From positions 868,001 through 932,000 of the forward strand of contig NZ_QFFJ01000002.1 in assembly GCF_003308995.1 (NCBI RefSeq): 64,000 nucleotides of DNA, in the 5' to 3' direction. The position numbers and the translations under genes were made by a program. Below, in pieces: positions 16,487-25,120 of this stretch. Numbering within the stretch: position 1 is the stretch's first letter; every line of letters begins with the position of its first letter. The notes under the pieces were generated by a model that was given only the letters and a program-made list of their open reading frames with translations, made no database searches and was not told the DNA's origin. The DNA is from Chitinophaga flava (lineage in GTDB: Bacteria > Bacteroidota > Bacteroidia > Chitinophagales > Chitinophagaceae).

Positions 16487-17200
16487 TTATTTCTGGTTGA
16501 TAGGGGTTTCCAGGATCAGAAACTCCGTTTCTTCTCCATGTTGCAGGCTGATCTCGCTGGCTTCCCATATACCAAAGGCGTCGCGGGGATGTAATACCTG
16601 GTTGTTGACTTTAAGGGTACCAGAGATCAGGAAAATAAACAGGCATTTGTTGACCGGTTGGAGGGAATAGGGCACAGAGCCGGGGAGGTCGTAATATCCG
16701 AGGGAGATACGGGTATTCTGATTAATCCAGCAGTGGTTCAGGCCTTCCTCGGGAGAAACGATGGTAGTCAGGCGGTTTTTTCTTTTGGCCCGCGGAAAGC
16801 TGCGCTGCTGGTAACGAGGCGTGATATTCTGTAATTTGGGTGTTATCCATATCTGCAGGAAGTTCACATCACTATCACCGATATTGTGTTCTTCATGCCT
16901 TAATCCTTCGCCGGCACTCATGATCTGTACACCGTCGGCTTCTATTTTAGTACTGTAGCCCATGGAGTCTCTGTGGTTCATCTTCCCTTTGAGCAGTATG
17001 GAAATAATTTCCATGTTGACATGAGGATGGGTGCCGAAACCTTTGCCGGGCATTACATAGTCATCATTAAAAGCCACCAGCGTGCCAAAAGCACTGCGCA
17101 GGGGATTTTGGTAATCACTGAAACTGAAGAAGAAATTGCTTTTCAGCCATCCAATGTCTTTGACCCCTCTTTCACCGGCAGGGAAATACTCTGTTTTCAT
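16487..17200 (-). CDS. pirin family protein (YhhW/quercetinase type)
   Basis: A 237-residue bicupin. The N-terminal cupin has the pirin metal ligands His58, His60, His102 and Glu104 (THPHVNME and LRHEEHN), at positions equivalent to those of E. coli YhhW, so a bound Fe or other metal is likely. The C-terminal cupin is degenerate (LFIFLISGTLKVNNQVLHPRDA). Bacterial pirins of this size cleave quercetin in vitro or act as redox-sensing partners; the physiological substrate is unknown. The gene is single, 178 bp from the kinase operon and 89 bp from the lipoprotein gene. Confidence 0.88.
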   Translation of the reverse strand: MKTEYFPAGERGVKDIGWLKSNFFFSFSDYQNPLRSAFGTLVAFNDDYVMPGKGFGTHPHVNMEIISILLKGKMNHRDSMGYSTKIEADGVQIMSAGEGLRHEEHNIGDSDVNFLQIWITPKLQNITPRYQQRSFPRAKRKNRLTTIVSPEEGLNHCWINQNTRISLGYYDLPGSVPYSLQPVNKCLFIFLISGTLKVNNQVLHPRDAFGIWEASEISLQHGEETEFLILETPINQK

Positions 17201-17289
17201 GGTTTATCGGATTAAGATTTTTCCCGCAAATACAAAGCCACAAAGCAGCAATATATTTTTTTCTGCTGCTTTGCGGCTTCACGTGAAAA

Positions 17290-18246
17290 CTAGTTGTTGA
17301 AACTATTGTATCGTTCGATAAGGTAATCATAGTTGCGGCTCAGGTTTTCAACCTGATTTTCTGTCAACTTACCTTTTTCGGCACCGTCTCTCATGGTTTT
17401 TTTAGTTTCCAGGAGGATCTCATGAAAACGGTCGTAGAACAATTTGTAATAGCTGTCTTTGTGTTCTTTTTTAGCATTGTCGAGGCTCAGCTGGCTATGT
17501 TCGCCGTAGGCTTTTTCCAGGGCTGCATAGGCGGCGTCAGCTTTGTCTTTGATGCTGTTGTAATCGGCGCCGCCATTTTCCATCAGTCCTACAAATTCGC
17601 GGACAGATTTCAGATCGGCTTTCATGGCGATGATGTAGTCTTTCAGCGGGCTGTCTTTCAGTACGATGGCTTCGCTGGCATCAGCGATCTCATTTACTTT
17701 TTTTATCAGCACCGCTTTTTCGGCTATCAGCAGTTGGGTGCTGGAGCGGATGGAATCTACCAGGGCCAAACCTTTTACGCTTTTGTCGTCTTTGTAGTCT
17801 TCTGCTTTCAGGTAGTCCTGCAGTTGTTTGTAGTAGTCCTGAATTTTAGTGAAGGCTTTGGAGGAACTGGCAACTTTTTCCTTGAAGAATTTTTTATCGT
17901 CACTGCTCAGTTCATCTACGGGTTCATCCGCTTTTACTTTGCTGATCCCTCTGGATCTTTCAAAATAAGTAGCAGGGAAGATGCCGAAGAAGGCGAATCT
18001 GTCGGAAGGATTTTTCAATCCTTTTTCAATTTTGTCTGCATTCTCCATCACACGGGTGATATAGTCGTTTTGCTGATTGGCTATATCGATCAGGAGGTTA
18101 GTGTACTCAATGACATGGCTGGCCTTTTCGGCGGAGTTGTTTTCATAGGCTGCGGCCGGGCCTTTGCCGCTCTTGCTGTTGTCGCATGATACAGTGGCAG
18201 AAAGCATAGCCATACTGATGGCTGTGTAAAGGAACGTTTTGTTCAT
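17290..18246 (-). CDS. DUF3829-type lipoprotein
   Basis: 318 residues from the ATG at 18244-18246. The longer frame to 18312 has no sensible N-terminus. The signal peptide ends in a lipobox, LSATVSC, with the lipidated Cys at ~21, so the protein is anchored in a membrane facing the periplasm. The body is charged and helical, matching the DUF3829 (YiiG-like) lipoproteins, with a conserved opening EYTNLLIDIANQQNDYI and several conserved tyrosine-rich helices. No function is established for the family. The gene is transcribed alone and diverges from the catalase gene. Confidence 0.75.
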   Translation of the reverse strand: MNKTFLYTAISMAMLSATVSCDNSKSGKGPAAAYENNSAEKASHVIEYTNLLIDIANQQNDYITRVMENADKIEKGLKNPSDRFAFFGIFPATYFERSRGISKVKADEPVDELSSDDKKFFKEKVASSSKAFTKIQDYYKQLQDYLKAEDYKDDKSVKGLALVDSIRSSTQLLIAEKAVLIKKVNEIADASEAIVLKDSPLKDYIIAMKADLKSVREFVGLMENGGADYNSIKDKADAAYAALEKAYGEHSQLSLDNAKKEHKDSYYKLFYDRFHEILLETKKTMRDGAEKGKLTENQVENLSRNYDYLIERYNSFNN

Positions 18247-18317
18247 AATGAAATGGTGATTATATATCTGGATTAAACAAATGACCGGGGCAATTTGATT
18301 TGAACACCGCAAATATA

Positions 18318-18350
18318 ATTACGAATTGCGAATTACAAGTTACGAATTGT
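18318..18350. repeat. ACGAATT-type intergenic repeat
   Basis: Three GAATT words lie in phase (ATTACGAATTGCGAATTAC, then GTTACGAATTG), between the divergent lipoprotein and catalase genes. The GTTACGAATT word also forms the arm of the inverted repeat at 4089-4122, suggesting one dispersed AT-rich family. Confidence 0.5.
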
Positions 18351-18464
18351 ATAAAATTTATATATTAAGAAGGGGTCTCTTCTTGCATTCATACTGCGTA
18401 ATTGATCGGCATAATATCTGTGACCCGGATCTGTATTGTTGTTCATCATTAAATCAGCATCACC

Positions 18465-20576
18465 ATGGCAAGAAAAAAAGCGGAACAGCTGAATAAAAAA
18501 GCGGAGCAGCTTGCACCGCATACCGAAGATGGAGCAGACCAGTTTCTCACCACCAACCAGGGCCTGCGGATCAATGATAATCAAAACTCACTCAAGGCGG
18601 GTGAAAGAGGACCTTCACTGCTGGAGGATTTTATACTGAGAGAGAAAATTACCCACTTTGATCATGAACGAATACCGGAGAGGATTGTACATGCCCGTGG
18701 AGCAGGGGCATACGGATATTTTCAGGTATATGAATCCCTGTCTGATTATACCAGGGCAGGTTTCCTGACAGACCCAGCGCGGCGTACACCGGTGTTTGTC
18801 CGCTTTTCCACGGTGGCAGGCTCCCGCGGCTCTACTGACCTGGCCCGGGATGTAAGGGGATTTGCTGTGAAGTTTTATACCGAAGAAGGTAACTACGACC
18901 TGGTAGGCAACAATGTGCCGGTGTTTTTTATTCAGGACGCCATGAAATTCCCCGATTTTGTACATGCTGTAAAACCGGAGCCACACAACGAAATACCTCA
19001 GGCTGCTTCTGCTCACGATACCTTCTGGGACTTCATTTCCCTGGCACCTGAATCCATGCATATGATTATGTGGGTGATGAGCGATCGCGCCATTCCCCGC
19101 AGTTACCGTATGATGGAAGGTTTCGGCGTTCATACTTTCCGGTTGATAAATGCTGCCGGCAAGGGCTGCTTCGTAAAGTTCCACTGGAAGCCTTTGTTAG
19201 GCGTGCATTCGGTAACCTGGGAAGAAGCCCAGCTGATCTCCGGAAAAGATCCCGACTTTCATCGCCGCGACCTGTGGAATGCCATTGAGAGCGGCAACTA
19301 CCCCGAATATGAACTAGGTATACAGATCGTGCAGGAAGAAGATGAACATAATTTTCCCTTCGATCTGCTGGACCCTACCAAGATCATCCCGGAAGAAGTG
19401 GTGCCGGTGAAGCGTATTGGTAAAATGGTGCTGAATCGTAATCCGGACAATTTCTTTGCAGAAACGGAGCAGGTGGCTTTTCATCCTGGCCACCTCGTGC
19501 CAGGTATCGATTTTACCAACGACCCGCTGTTGCAGGGCCGGCTGTTTTCTTATCTCGACACCCAGCTGTCCAGACTCGGAAGCCCCAACTTCCACGAGAT
19601 CCCCGTCAACCGCGCTATATCACCGGTACATAACAATCAGCGGGACGGACATATGCGGCAAACCATCAACCGGGGCGGTACTTCCTACGAGCCTAATACA
19701 CTGGGTGCCGGTTGCCCGTTCCAGGCCGGCACAGCTGATCGCGGCTTCTCTTCTTATGCAGAAAAGATAGATGCACACAAGGTACGGGGCCGGAGCTCCG
19801 GTTTCTTCGATCATTTCAGCCAGGCTGCCCTGTTTTACTACAGCCAGTCGGAAGCCGAAAAGCGCCACCTGATCAATGCTCTGTGCTTTGAACTGGGCAA
19901 GGTAACGATCACGGATATACGGTTACGGATGCTGGGCTTGTTGTCACAGGTTAACAAAGACCTGGCCGCTGCCGTAGCGGAAGCGTTGGGCCTCGCTGTG
20001 CCTGCGCAGCCCGAACACCCCGTCAACCGTATCATCCCGGCAGATGGAGCTCCTGAACAATTTCAGCCACATACCGTAGAACAGCCGGTAGAAAAATCGG
20101 AAGCCCTCAGTATGGCCAATACCATAAAAGATACTGTGAGGTCCAGACAGGTTGCTTTTCTGGTGGCCGATGGTGTGCTTTCGATGGAGATAACAGAGAT
20201 GAAAGAGGCGCTGCTGAGAGCTGGCGCACAGGTAGAACTGATCGCGCCGCATCTGGGTACCGTGAAAGCGTCTACCGGTAGCGGCTTTGAAGCCGATGAG
20301 AGTTTGCTGGGTGCTGCTTCCGTATTATTTGATGCTGTTTATATTCCGGGAGGTACCGATAGCACAAACACGTTGCAACAACATCCGGAGGCGCTGCGGT
20401 TTGTCAGCGAAGCTTACCGGCATTGTAAGGCGATAGCTGTTTCCGGTGATGGTGCAGCGGTGCTGAAAGCTGCCGGCGTGCCCGCCGCAGAAGCACCGGG
20501 CATCCTGCTCTCCGGTCCTCCGAAGGCCTTTATAACCGCCATCGCGCAGCACCGTTTCTGGGAGAGAGAACGATAG
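18465..20576 (+). CDS. katE: large-subunit catalase, HPII type, with DJ-1/PfpI-like C-terminal domain
   Basis: A 703-residue clade 2 catalase. The distal His76 is in ERIVHARGAGAYGYF and the distal Asn in the VGNNVPVFF segment near 150. The proximal haem Tyr363 is in RLFSYLDTQLSRLG. A full catalase core (to ~545) is followed by the flavodoxin/DJ-1-like domain (~555-700, RQVAFLVADGVLSMEI) that marks HPII enzymes; its nucleophile position is not Cys, as usual in HPII. It decomposes hydrogen peroxide and is probably general-stress or stationary-phase induced, which is inferred from the family. The lipoprotein gene diverges upstream and a sulfatase follows 34 bp later. Confidence 0.95.
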   Translation: MARKKAEQLNKKAEQLAPHTEDGADQFLTTNQGLRINDNQNSLKAGERGPSLLEDFILREKITHFDHERIPERIVHARGAGAYGYFQVYESLSDYTRAGFLTDPARRTPVFVRFSTVAGSRGSTDLARDVRGFAVKFYTEEGNYDLVGNNVPVFFIQDAMKFPDFVHAVKPEPHNEIPQAASAHDTFWDFISLAPESMHMIMWVMSDRAIPRSYRMMEGFGVHTFRLINAAGKGCFVKFHWKPLLGVHSVTWEEAQLISGKDPDFHRRDLWNAIESGNYPEYELGIQIVQEEDEHNFPFDLLDPTKIIPEEVVPVKRIGKMVLNRNPDNFFAETEQVAFHPGHLVPGIDFTNDPLLQGRLFSYLDTQLSRLGSPNFHEIPVNRAISPVHNNQRDGHMRQTINRGGTSYEPNTLGAGCPFQAGTADRGFSSYAEKIDAHKVRGRSSGFFDHFSQAALFYYSQSEAEKRHLINALCFELGKVTITDIRLRMLGLLSQVNKDLAAAVAEALGLAVPAQPEHPVNRIIPADGAPEQFQPHTVEQPVEKSEALSMANTIKDTVRSRQVAFLVADGVLSMEITEMKEALLRAGAQVELIAPHLGTVKASTGSGFEADESLLGAASVLFDAVYIPGGTDSTNTLQQHPEALRFVSEAYRHCKAIAVSGDGAAVLKAAGVPAAEAPGILLSGPPKAFITAIAQHRFWERER

Positions 20577-20610
20577 TACACCTTTGTACGATCGTGATTA
20601 TATTAGCTGC

Positions 20611-22161
20611 ATGAAACCAATACAACTTTCACGCTGGGGCTGTATATGCCTGATCATATGCAGTATCAGCAGTATGGCACAGTTCAGGGATCCACGCCCG
20701 GTGAAACCTCCACCTAACATTATTGTTTTCCTGGTAGATGATATGGGCTGGGAAGACACTTCGGTACCTTTCTGGGACCAGCTAACGGATAGGAATAAAC
20801 GTTTCCGTACACCTAATATGGAGCGGCTGGCCAGAGAAGGGGTGAAGTTTACCAATGCCTACGCCACGCCGGTATGTACGCCTTCCAGGGTGAGCATGAT
20901 CACCGGAATGAATGCGGCGCATCATGGGGTTACTAACTGGACCTCTCCCCGCAAGGATATAAATGCCGATGCACCCGACCCTGCGCTGGACACTGCGCCG
21001 TGGAACTGGAACGGTTTCAGTCCGGTACAGGGAGTGCCGCATACCGTATATGCCACACCGTTACCTGCGTTGCTGAAAACAGCCGGATATTATACCATTC
21101 ACGCTGGTAAAGCACATTGGGGCGCAATGGGTACTCCGGGTGCCAATCCTTACAACATGGGCTTTCTGGTAAATATAGCCGGTCATGCTGCTGGTCATCC
21201 CCAGAGTTACCTGTCTGAAGAGAACTATGGTAATATGCCAGGCAAAGCCACGCCACAGGCGGTGCCCGACCTGGAAGAGTATTATGGTACTGGTACCTTC
21301 CTAACGGAAGCGCTTACACGGGAGGCGCTGAAAGCACTGGATGAGCCGGTGCGGCGCAAGCAGCCTTTTTATCTCTATCTGGCGCATTACGCCGTACACG
21401 TGCCGTTGCAGGCCGACAAAAAATATATACAGCACTATCAGGATATGGGCCTGGACGAGGCCGAAGCCAGGTATGCTTCCCTGATTGAAGGCATGGACGC
21501 GAGCCTTGGAGAAGTGATGGACTACCTTGCTGCCAGAAAAATAGCAGACAATACCATCATTATGTTCATGAGCGATAATGGAGGTTTGAGTCTGGTGCCG
21601 CCGCGTGGTGGCACACCACATACGCAGAACCTGCCGCTGCGCGCCGGTAAGGGATCGGTATATGAAGGTGGTATCCGTGAGCCGATGCTGGTAAAATGGC
21701 CGGGCGTGACAAAGGCAGGCAGCACGGTGGCGCAGTATATAATGATAGAAGATTTTTTCCCTACCATCCTGGAGATGGCGGGTATTCAGTTGTATGAGGC
21801 CGTGCAGACGGTAGACGGAAAGAGTTTTGTACCACTGTTAAAAAATCCGGGACAAACAGATTCCCTGCGAACACTGATATGGCATTATCCCAACAAATGG
21901 ATTGCAGAGGGAGGCCCTGGTATCAATTACAGGAGTGCCTTGCGGCAAGGCCGCTGGAAGCTGGTTTACGACCAGCAACAAGGGTATACTGAACTGTATG
22001 ACCTAGTAGCGGATATCGGCGAAAAGCAGAACCTGTCGGGCGTTTACCCGAAAAAGGTGAGTGCATTGTTATCGTTGTTGTCTGAGCAGCTGCAGCATTG
22101 GAATGCCCCGATGCCGGTACTGAAAGCGAGTGGGAAACCTCTGCCATGGCCGGGAAAGTAA
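20611..22161 (+). CDS. exported arylsulfatase-family sulfatase
   Basis: 516 residues from the ATG at 20611; the TTG at 20584 would add nine residues before the signal peptide. A signal peptide of ~24 residues ends SSMAQ. The formylglycine signature is C-T-P-S-R with Cys89, in the Cys-type context PVCTPSRVSMITG. It needs a formylglycine-generating enzyme, which is not in the window. Metal ligands appear in FLVDDMGWED and FMSDNGG. It should remove sulfate from a polysaccharide or steroid-like ester in the periplasm. No glycoside hydrolase or SusC/D neighbour indicates the substrate. The gap to katE is only 34 bp, so read-through is possible. Confidence 0.9.
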   Translation: MKPIQLSRWGCICLIICSISSMAQFRDPRPVKPPPNIIVFLVDDMGWEDTSVPFWDQLTDRNKRFRTPNMERLAREGVKFTNAYATPVCTPSRVSMITGMNAAHHGVTNWTSPRKDINADAPDPALDTAPWNWNGFSPVQGVPHTVYATPLPALLKTAGYYTIHAGKAHWGAMGTPGANPYNMGFLVNIAGHAAGHPQSYLSEENYGNMPGKATPQAVPDLEEYYGTGTFLTEALTREALKALDEPVRRKQPFYLYLAHYAVHVPLQADKKYIQHYQDMGLDEAEARYASLIEGMDASLGEVMDYLAARKIADNTIIMFMSDNGGLSLVPPRGGTPHTQNLPLRAGKGSVYEGGIREPMLVKWPGVTKAGSTVAQYIMIEDFFPTILEMAGIQLYEAVQTVDGKSFVPLLKNPGQTDSLRTLIWHYPNKWIAEGGPGINYRSALRQGRWKLVYDQQQGYTELYDLVADIGEKQNLSGVYPKKVSALLSLLSEQLQHWNAPMPVLKASGKPLPWPGK

Positions 22162-22209
22162 GTGCTAACCTGGAGGAAAGCACACTGTCTTTTTTAGCAG
22201 ATGGAGCTG

Positions 22210-22326
22210 TACCTTTGTGACTTGTTACTAACAGTGTAACAGTTGTAGGTTATATAGTGGCTGGAATAATCTTATCCGAGTCTCGATAGAAGAGGCTATC
22301 ACCAAAAACACGGGATAGCCTCTTTT
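22210..22326 (+). ncRNA. candidate small RNA with its own -7 box and terminator
   Basis: An exact TACCTTTG lies at 22210-22217. About 100 bases later a strong intrinsic terminator closes the stretch, and no open frame of note lies between. A 5' hairpin (22223-22228 pairs with 22236-22241) would begin the transcript. No convincing -33 element was found. It could simply be the sulfatase terminator with a chance promoter-like box. The transcript coordinates are approximate. Confidence 0.35.
22291..22324 (+). terminator. intrinsic terminator after the sulfatase/candidate small RNA
   Basis: AGAGGCTATC (22291-22300) pairs with 22314-22323, extended by A22290/T22324. It is followed by TTTTATTT. The stem also sits just past the stop of the convergent small exported protein gene at 22342. 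Confidence 0.8.
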
Positions 22327-22341
22327 ATTTATGTCAGCAGT

Positions 22342-22767
22342 TTATTGGTCACCTGCATCATCGGCTTCTTTGCCTTTTTTCTGCTGATGCGCGGCATTCA
22401 AATTTTTGAGTTGTGTTTGTTGATCCGGTGTAAGGATGGTTTGGAACTGTTGTTTGCGGTAGGCAGCTATTTCTTTGTGTCCCTGACCACCTTTTTGTCC
22501 GCTTGCACGCAGCGCGTCTTTGCGGCGGATACATTCCGTATTCACAGCCAGCACTTTTTTATACTGGTCGTCAGTAAGGTGCAGTTTTGTTTTTAATTCA
22601 TCTGAATAGGCTTTTGCGCGTTCTTCCGGCGCAGGCAGTGTTTTCTGGACGTTTGCTTTTTGGGTAGCAGGCGCCTGTTGCTTGGCAGGAGCAGTAGTAG
22701 TTGCATTCTGTGCGAAAGCAGGAGATACGGCCAGCATAATGGCGAAAGCTGCGATTAACTTTTTCAT
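22342..22767 (-). CDS. small exported LTxxQ-like (Spy/CpxP-type) protein
   Basis: A 141-residue protein with a clear signal peptide (KKLIAAFAIMLAVSPAFAQ). A low-complexity Ala/Thr/Gln linker follows, then a helical hairpin with two LTxDQ motifs (KLHLTDDQYKKVLAV and ILTPDQQTQLKNL). These two repeats, facing each other in an antiparallel hairpin, are typical of Spy/CpxP-like periplasmic proteins. Bacteroidota have many short DUF4890-like versions. The C-terminal tail is charged (KKGKEADDAGDQ). A periplasmic chaperone or metal-stress role is possible but not shown. The gene is single. Confidence 0.8.
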   Translation of the reverse strand: MKKLIAAFAIMLAVSPAFAQNATTTAPAKQQAPATQKANVQKTLPAPEERAKAYSDELKTKLHLTDDQYKKVLAVNTECIRRKDALRASGQKGGQGHKEIAAYRKQQFQTILTPDQQTQLKNLNAAHQQKKGKEADDAGDQ

Positions 22768-22871
22768 GTGTTTTAAATGTTTTGTATGCCTGAGAATTCA
22801 ATTACCTTGCCAGCACAAAAAAATATGGCTGGAAGGAGCTTAAAATTTCCTTAAAACAAAAAATACGGCAG

Positions 22872-23762
22872 TTAGTTCACTTTTATTTTTTTTCTGTAGG
22901 TAGAAGGAGAGAAGCCTGTCACCTGTTTGAACAGGCGGGTGAAATAAGAGGCAGATTGATAGTTAAGTTCTGCTGCAATGCCGGCAATGTCTCTTGCAGG
23001 GTCTCTCAACAGGATCTGGCTGTGGAGGATACTGATTTCATTGATCCATTGTTTGGGTGGTTTGCCCGTAGCTTCCTTCACACATTTATTAAGATAGTTT
23101 TCAGAGATGTTGAGTTGCCTGGCGTAGTATTCCACTGTTTTTTCACGGAGATGATGACGTTGTACCTTTTCCCGGAAAAGCAGGGATATTTCCAGGCTTC
23201 GGTTGAGTGGCACCGGATGCTGGTTTTCCTGTAACAGTATTTTATTCAGCAACGCCCTGAAAAGTGGTATACATATTTCCATGGAGCCGTTGATCATGCT
23301 CAGCTCTTCTTCCAGCAGCGCACTGAGATGGGCCAGCCATTTAACCGCTTTGGCAGGAAGGGATACAAAAGGTGCAGTGAAGAAAAAATTCAGCAGACTG
23401 TTATTAAGTGACAGCCCGTTGACGATTTCATTTTCATAGACGATGAAGAAGCCGGTGGCATCAGGTGATATTTCCAGTGTAGCGGTGATGCTGCCCTGTT
23501 TGATCAGCAGTACGGAATTGGCTTCCAGTTTAATGGGAGATATTTCCAGTTGTTGTACAATGGTGCCTTTGGTGACAAACAGGAGAAAGTTGAAGGAGGT
23601 GCGGTAGGGTGGCACTGGTATCACGATGTTGCGCAGGTAGTTTTCGATGCGGTATACCTGTAGTTTGGCATCGTTGAACAGTACCTGCCTGGACACGCCG
23701 GGAAGGAAAGATTTTTTATATTCGAAATTGGTAAATAGTTTAACAGATGATTTCATATACAT
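22872..23762 (-). CDS. AraC family transcriptional regulator
   Basis: 296 residues from the ATG at 23760-23762; an ATG at 23754-23756 is equally possible. The frame extends to 23828, but that part contains the direct repeats at 23773-23805, so it is more likely regulatory DNA. The N-terminal ~170 residues are a cupin-like sensing region without a known ligand. The C-terminal ~100 residues are a double HTH of AraC type (LNISENYLNKCVKEATGKPP, then ASYFTRLFKQVTGFSP). It is divergent from a small exported protein gene at 23847 with tandem 12-bp sites between them, so it likely controls that pair and possibly itself. Confidence 0.88.
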   Translation of the reverse strand: MYMKSSVKLFTNFEYKKSFLPGVSRQVLFNDAKLQVYRIENYLRNIVIPVPPYRTSFNFLLFVTKGTIVQQLEISPIKLEANSVLLIKQGSITATLEISPDATGFFIVYENEIVNGLSLNNSLLNFFFTAPFVSLPAKAVKWLAHLSALLEEELSMINGSMEICIPLFRALLNKILLQENQHPVPLNRSLEISLLFREKVQRHHLREKTVEYYARQLNISENYLNKCVKEATGKPPKQWINEISILHSQILLRDPARDIAGIAAELNYQSASYFTRLFKQVTGFSPSTYRKKIKVN

Positions 23763-23772
23763 CACTAAGGTA

Positions 23773-23805
23773 GCGTGATTTGTGAAGAAAAATGCGTGAT
23801 TTGTG
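23773..23805. promoter_or_regulatory. tandem direct repeat, likely AraC-type binding sites
   Basis: GCGTGATTTGTG occurs at 23773-23784 and identically at 23794-23805, 21 bp apart, i.e. two helical turns on the same face. This is the usual geometry of paired AraC half-sites. The repeats lie between an AraC gene, whose minus-strand -7-like TACCTTAG is at 23765-23772, and a divergent small gene. Confidence 0.6.
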
Positions 23806-23846
23806 CTATTCCGGGTTTGTTTTAACATATACCTTGCACGCTGTAA

Positions 23847-24251
23847 ATGAAAGCCATCGTTCGGTACATATTATTTCTTTTTTTCCTCATCGGATTCACT
23901 TTCACCGGTCACAACAAAACACCGTTATTGCCGGGAAGGGCCATCCATCCGTCTTTTGAGGCAGCGAAAGGTTGTTCGGATACCTTGCTGTCCACGAAGG
24001 ATCTACTGGGTTTTCCGCAGTTGTTTTCTTTCATCAATAATGAAAATACCGACGACGAAAACGATATCTTTCATACCTCACAGTTTCAACGTTTTACTAC
24101 TCTTTTCGCAGCCTATTATCAGGCATTGTTTCTCACTACAGAAAAAAACATACTGACCGGCAACCGGTTCAACCATCCGGATACTGCCGTGAAGCGGGTC
24201 CCGCGTTTTATCTTATTTCACACCCTTATTATTCCTTCGCACAACGCGTAA
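23847..24251 (+). CDS. small exported protein of unknown function
   Basis: 134 residues with a good signal peptide (YILFLFFLIGFTFTGHN). No family is recognised. The mature part has two aromatic, helix-forming segments (FQRFTTLFAAYYQALFLTT and, near the end, RVPRFILFHTLII), separated by an acidic ENTDDENDIF stretch. It diverges from the AraC gene, with the 21-bp-spaced repeat in the 84 bp between them, so the AraC protein probably controls it. The urease operon starts 173 bp later; there is no evidence the two are linked. Confidence 0.6.
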   Translation: MKAIVRYILFLFFLIGFTFTGHNKTPLLPGRAIHPSFEAAKGCSDTLLSTKDLLGFPQLFSFINNENTDDENDIFHTSQFQRFTTLFAAYYQALFLTTEKNILTGNRFNHPDTAVKRVPRFILFHTLIIPSHNA

Positions 24252-24424
24252 TCAGCCGTGTTTTCTTTAACGATTAATGTGACAACGCCGGTTATACGGC
24301 TGTATAGGCACTCTGGTGTTTATATATGTTGTTAATTAATATGTGAAGAAGATTCGACTTTTTGCGCGATCAACTGTTTCTGTAAATAAAAGTTCTTGTT
24401 TTTATACATATTAAAATTTGTTAT

Positions 24425-24727
24425 ATGCATTTAACTCCGCGAGAAACGGAAAAGCTGTTGTTGCACCTGGCTGGTGAGCTGGCTGCCAAACGCAAGGCAC
24501 GTGGCCTCAAACTCAACTATCCCGAGGCAATCGCCTTCATCAGCAGCGAGCTGCTGGAAGGCGCCAGGGACGGCAAATCGGTGGCAGAACTGATGCACTA
24601 CGGCGCTACTATCCTTACACGGGAAGATGTAATGGAAGGGATACCCGAGATGATCCATGACGTACAGATCGAAGCCACCTTCCCGGATGGAACCAAACTG
24701 GTCACTGTCCACAACCCTATCCGTTAA
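24425..24727 (+). CDS. ureA: urease gamma subunit
   Basis: 100 residues, the standard length of a separate UreA. The family opening MHLTPRETEKLLLHLAGELA and the GLKLNYPEAIAFIS segment are both present. It forms the UreABC trimer that assembles into the nickel enzyme hydrolysing urea to ammonia and carbamate. First gene of the operon. The 173 bp upstream contain an AT-rich promoter region with a near-match TAnnnTTTG (TAAAATTTG around 24413-24421) immediately before the ATG. Confidence 0.97.
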   Translation: MHLTPRETEKLLLHLAGELAAKRKARGLKLNYPEAIAFISSELLEGARDGKSVAELMHYGATILTREDVMEGIPEMIHDVQIEATFPDGTKLVTVHNPIR

Positions 24728-24745
24728 CATGTAAAACGATCCACC

Positions 24746-25120
24746 ATGATTCCAGGAGAGTATTTTTTAGCAGCAGGAGACATCACCCTCAATGAAGGCC
24801 GCAACACCGTGACCATCAAGGCTGTCAACACAGGTGACCGCCCCGTACAGATAGGGTCACACTACCACTTCTTTGAAGTAAACCGCCTCATGAGCTTCGA
24901 CAGAGCCAAAGCATTTGGCAAACGCCTTAACATCCCCGCCGGCACAGCCGTACGTTTTGAACCGGGAGAAGAAAAGGAAATCACCCTGGTAGAACTCGGC
25001 GGCGCCCGCCGCGCTTTCGGCCTCAACAACCTCGTAGATGGCGACACTTCCCTCGACGCCAGCAGAGAAAGAGCCATGGTCAAACTCGCTTCTTCCACCT
25101 TTAAAAACCAGCAATCATGA
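24746..25120 (+). CDS. ureB: urease beta subunit
   Basis: 124 residues, slightly longer than the usual ~105 because of a short C-terminal helix. The core is typical: MIPGEYFLAAGDITLNEGR, then VQIGSHYHFFEVNR and LNIPAGTAVRFEPGE. It starts 18 bp after ureA and ends in a 4-base ATGA overlap with ureC, so the subunits are translationally coupled. Separate gamma and beta genes are the bacterial arrangement, unlike Helicobacter where they are fused. Confidence 0.97.
   Translation: MIPGEYFLAAGDITLNEGRNTVTIKAVNTGDRPVQIGSHYHFFEVNRLMSFDRAKAFGKRLNIPAGTAVRFEPGEEKEITLVELGGARRAFGLNNLVDGDTSLDASRERAMVKLASSTFKNQQS

Noticed and set aside
17422..18189. 255-codon plus-strand frame opposite the DUF3829 lipoprotein
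   Set aside because: Phe/Val-rich mirror of Lys/Asp/Glu codons; the lipoprotein with its lipobox is convincing.
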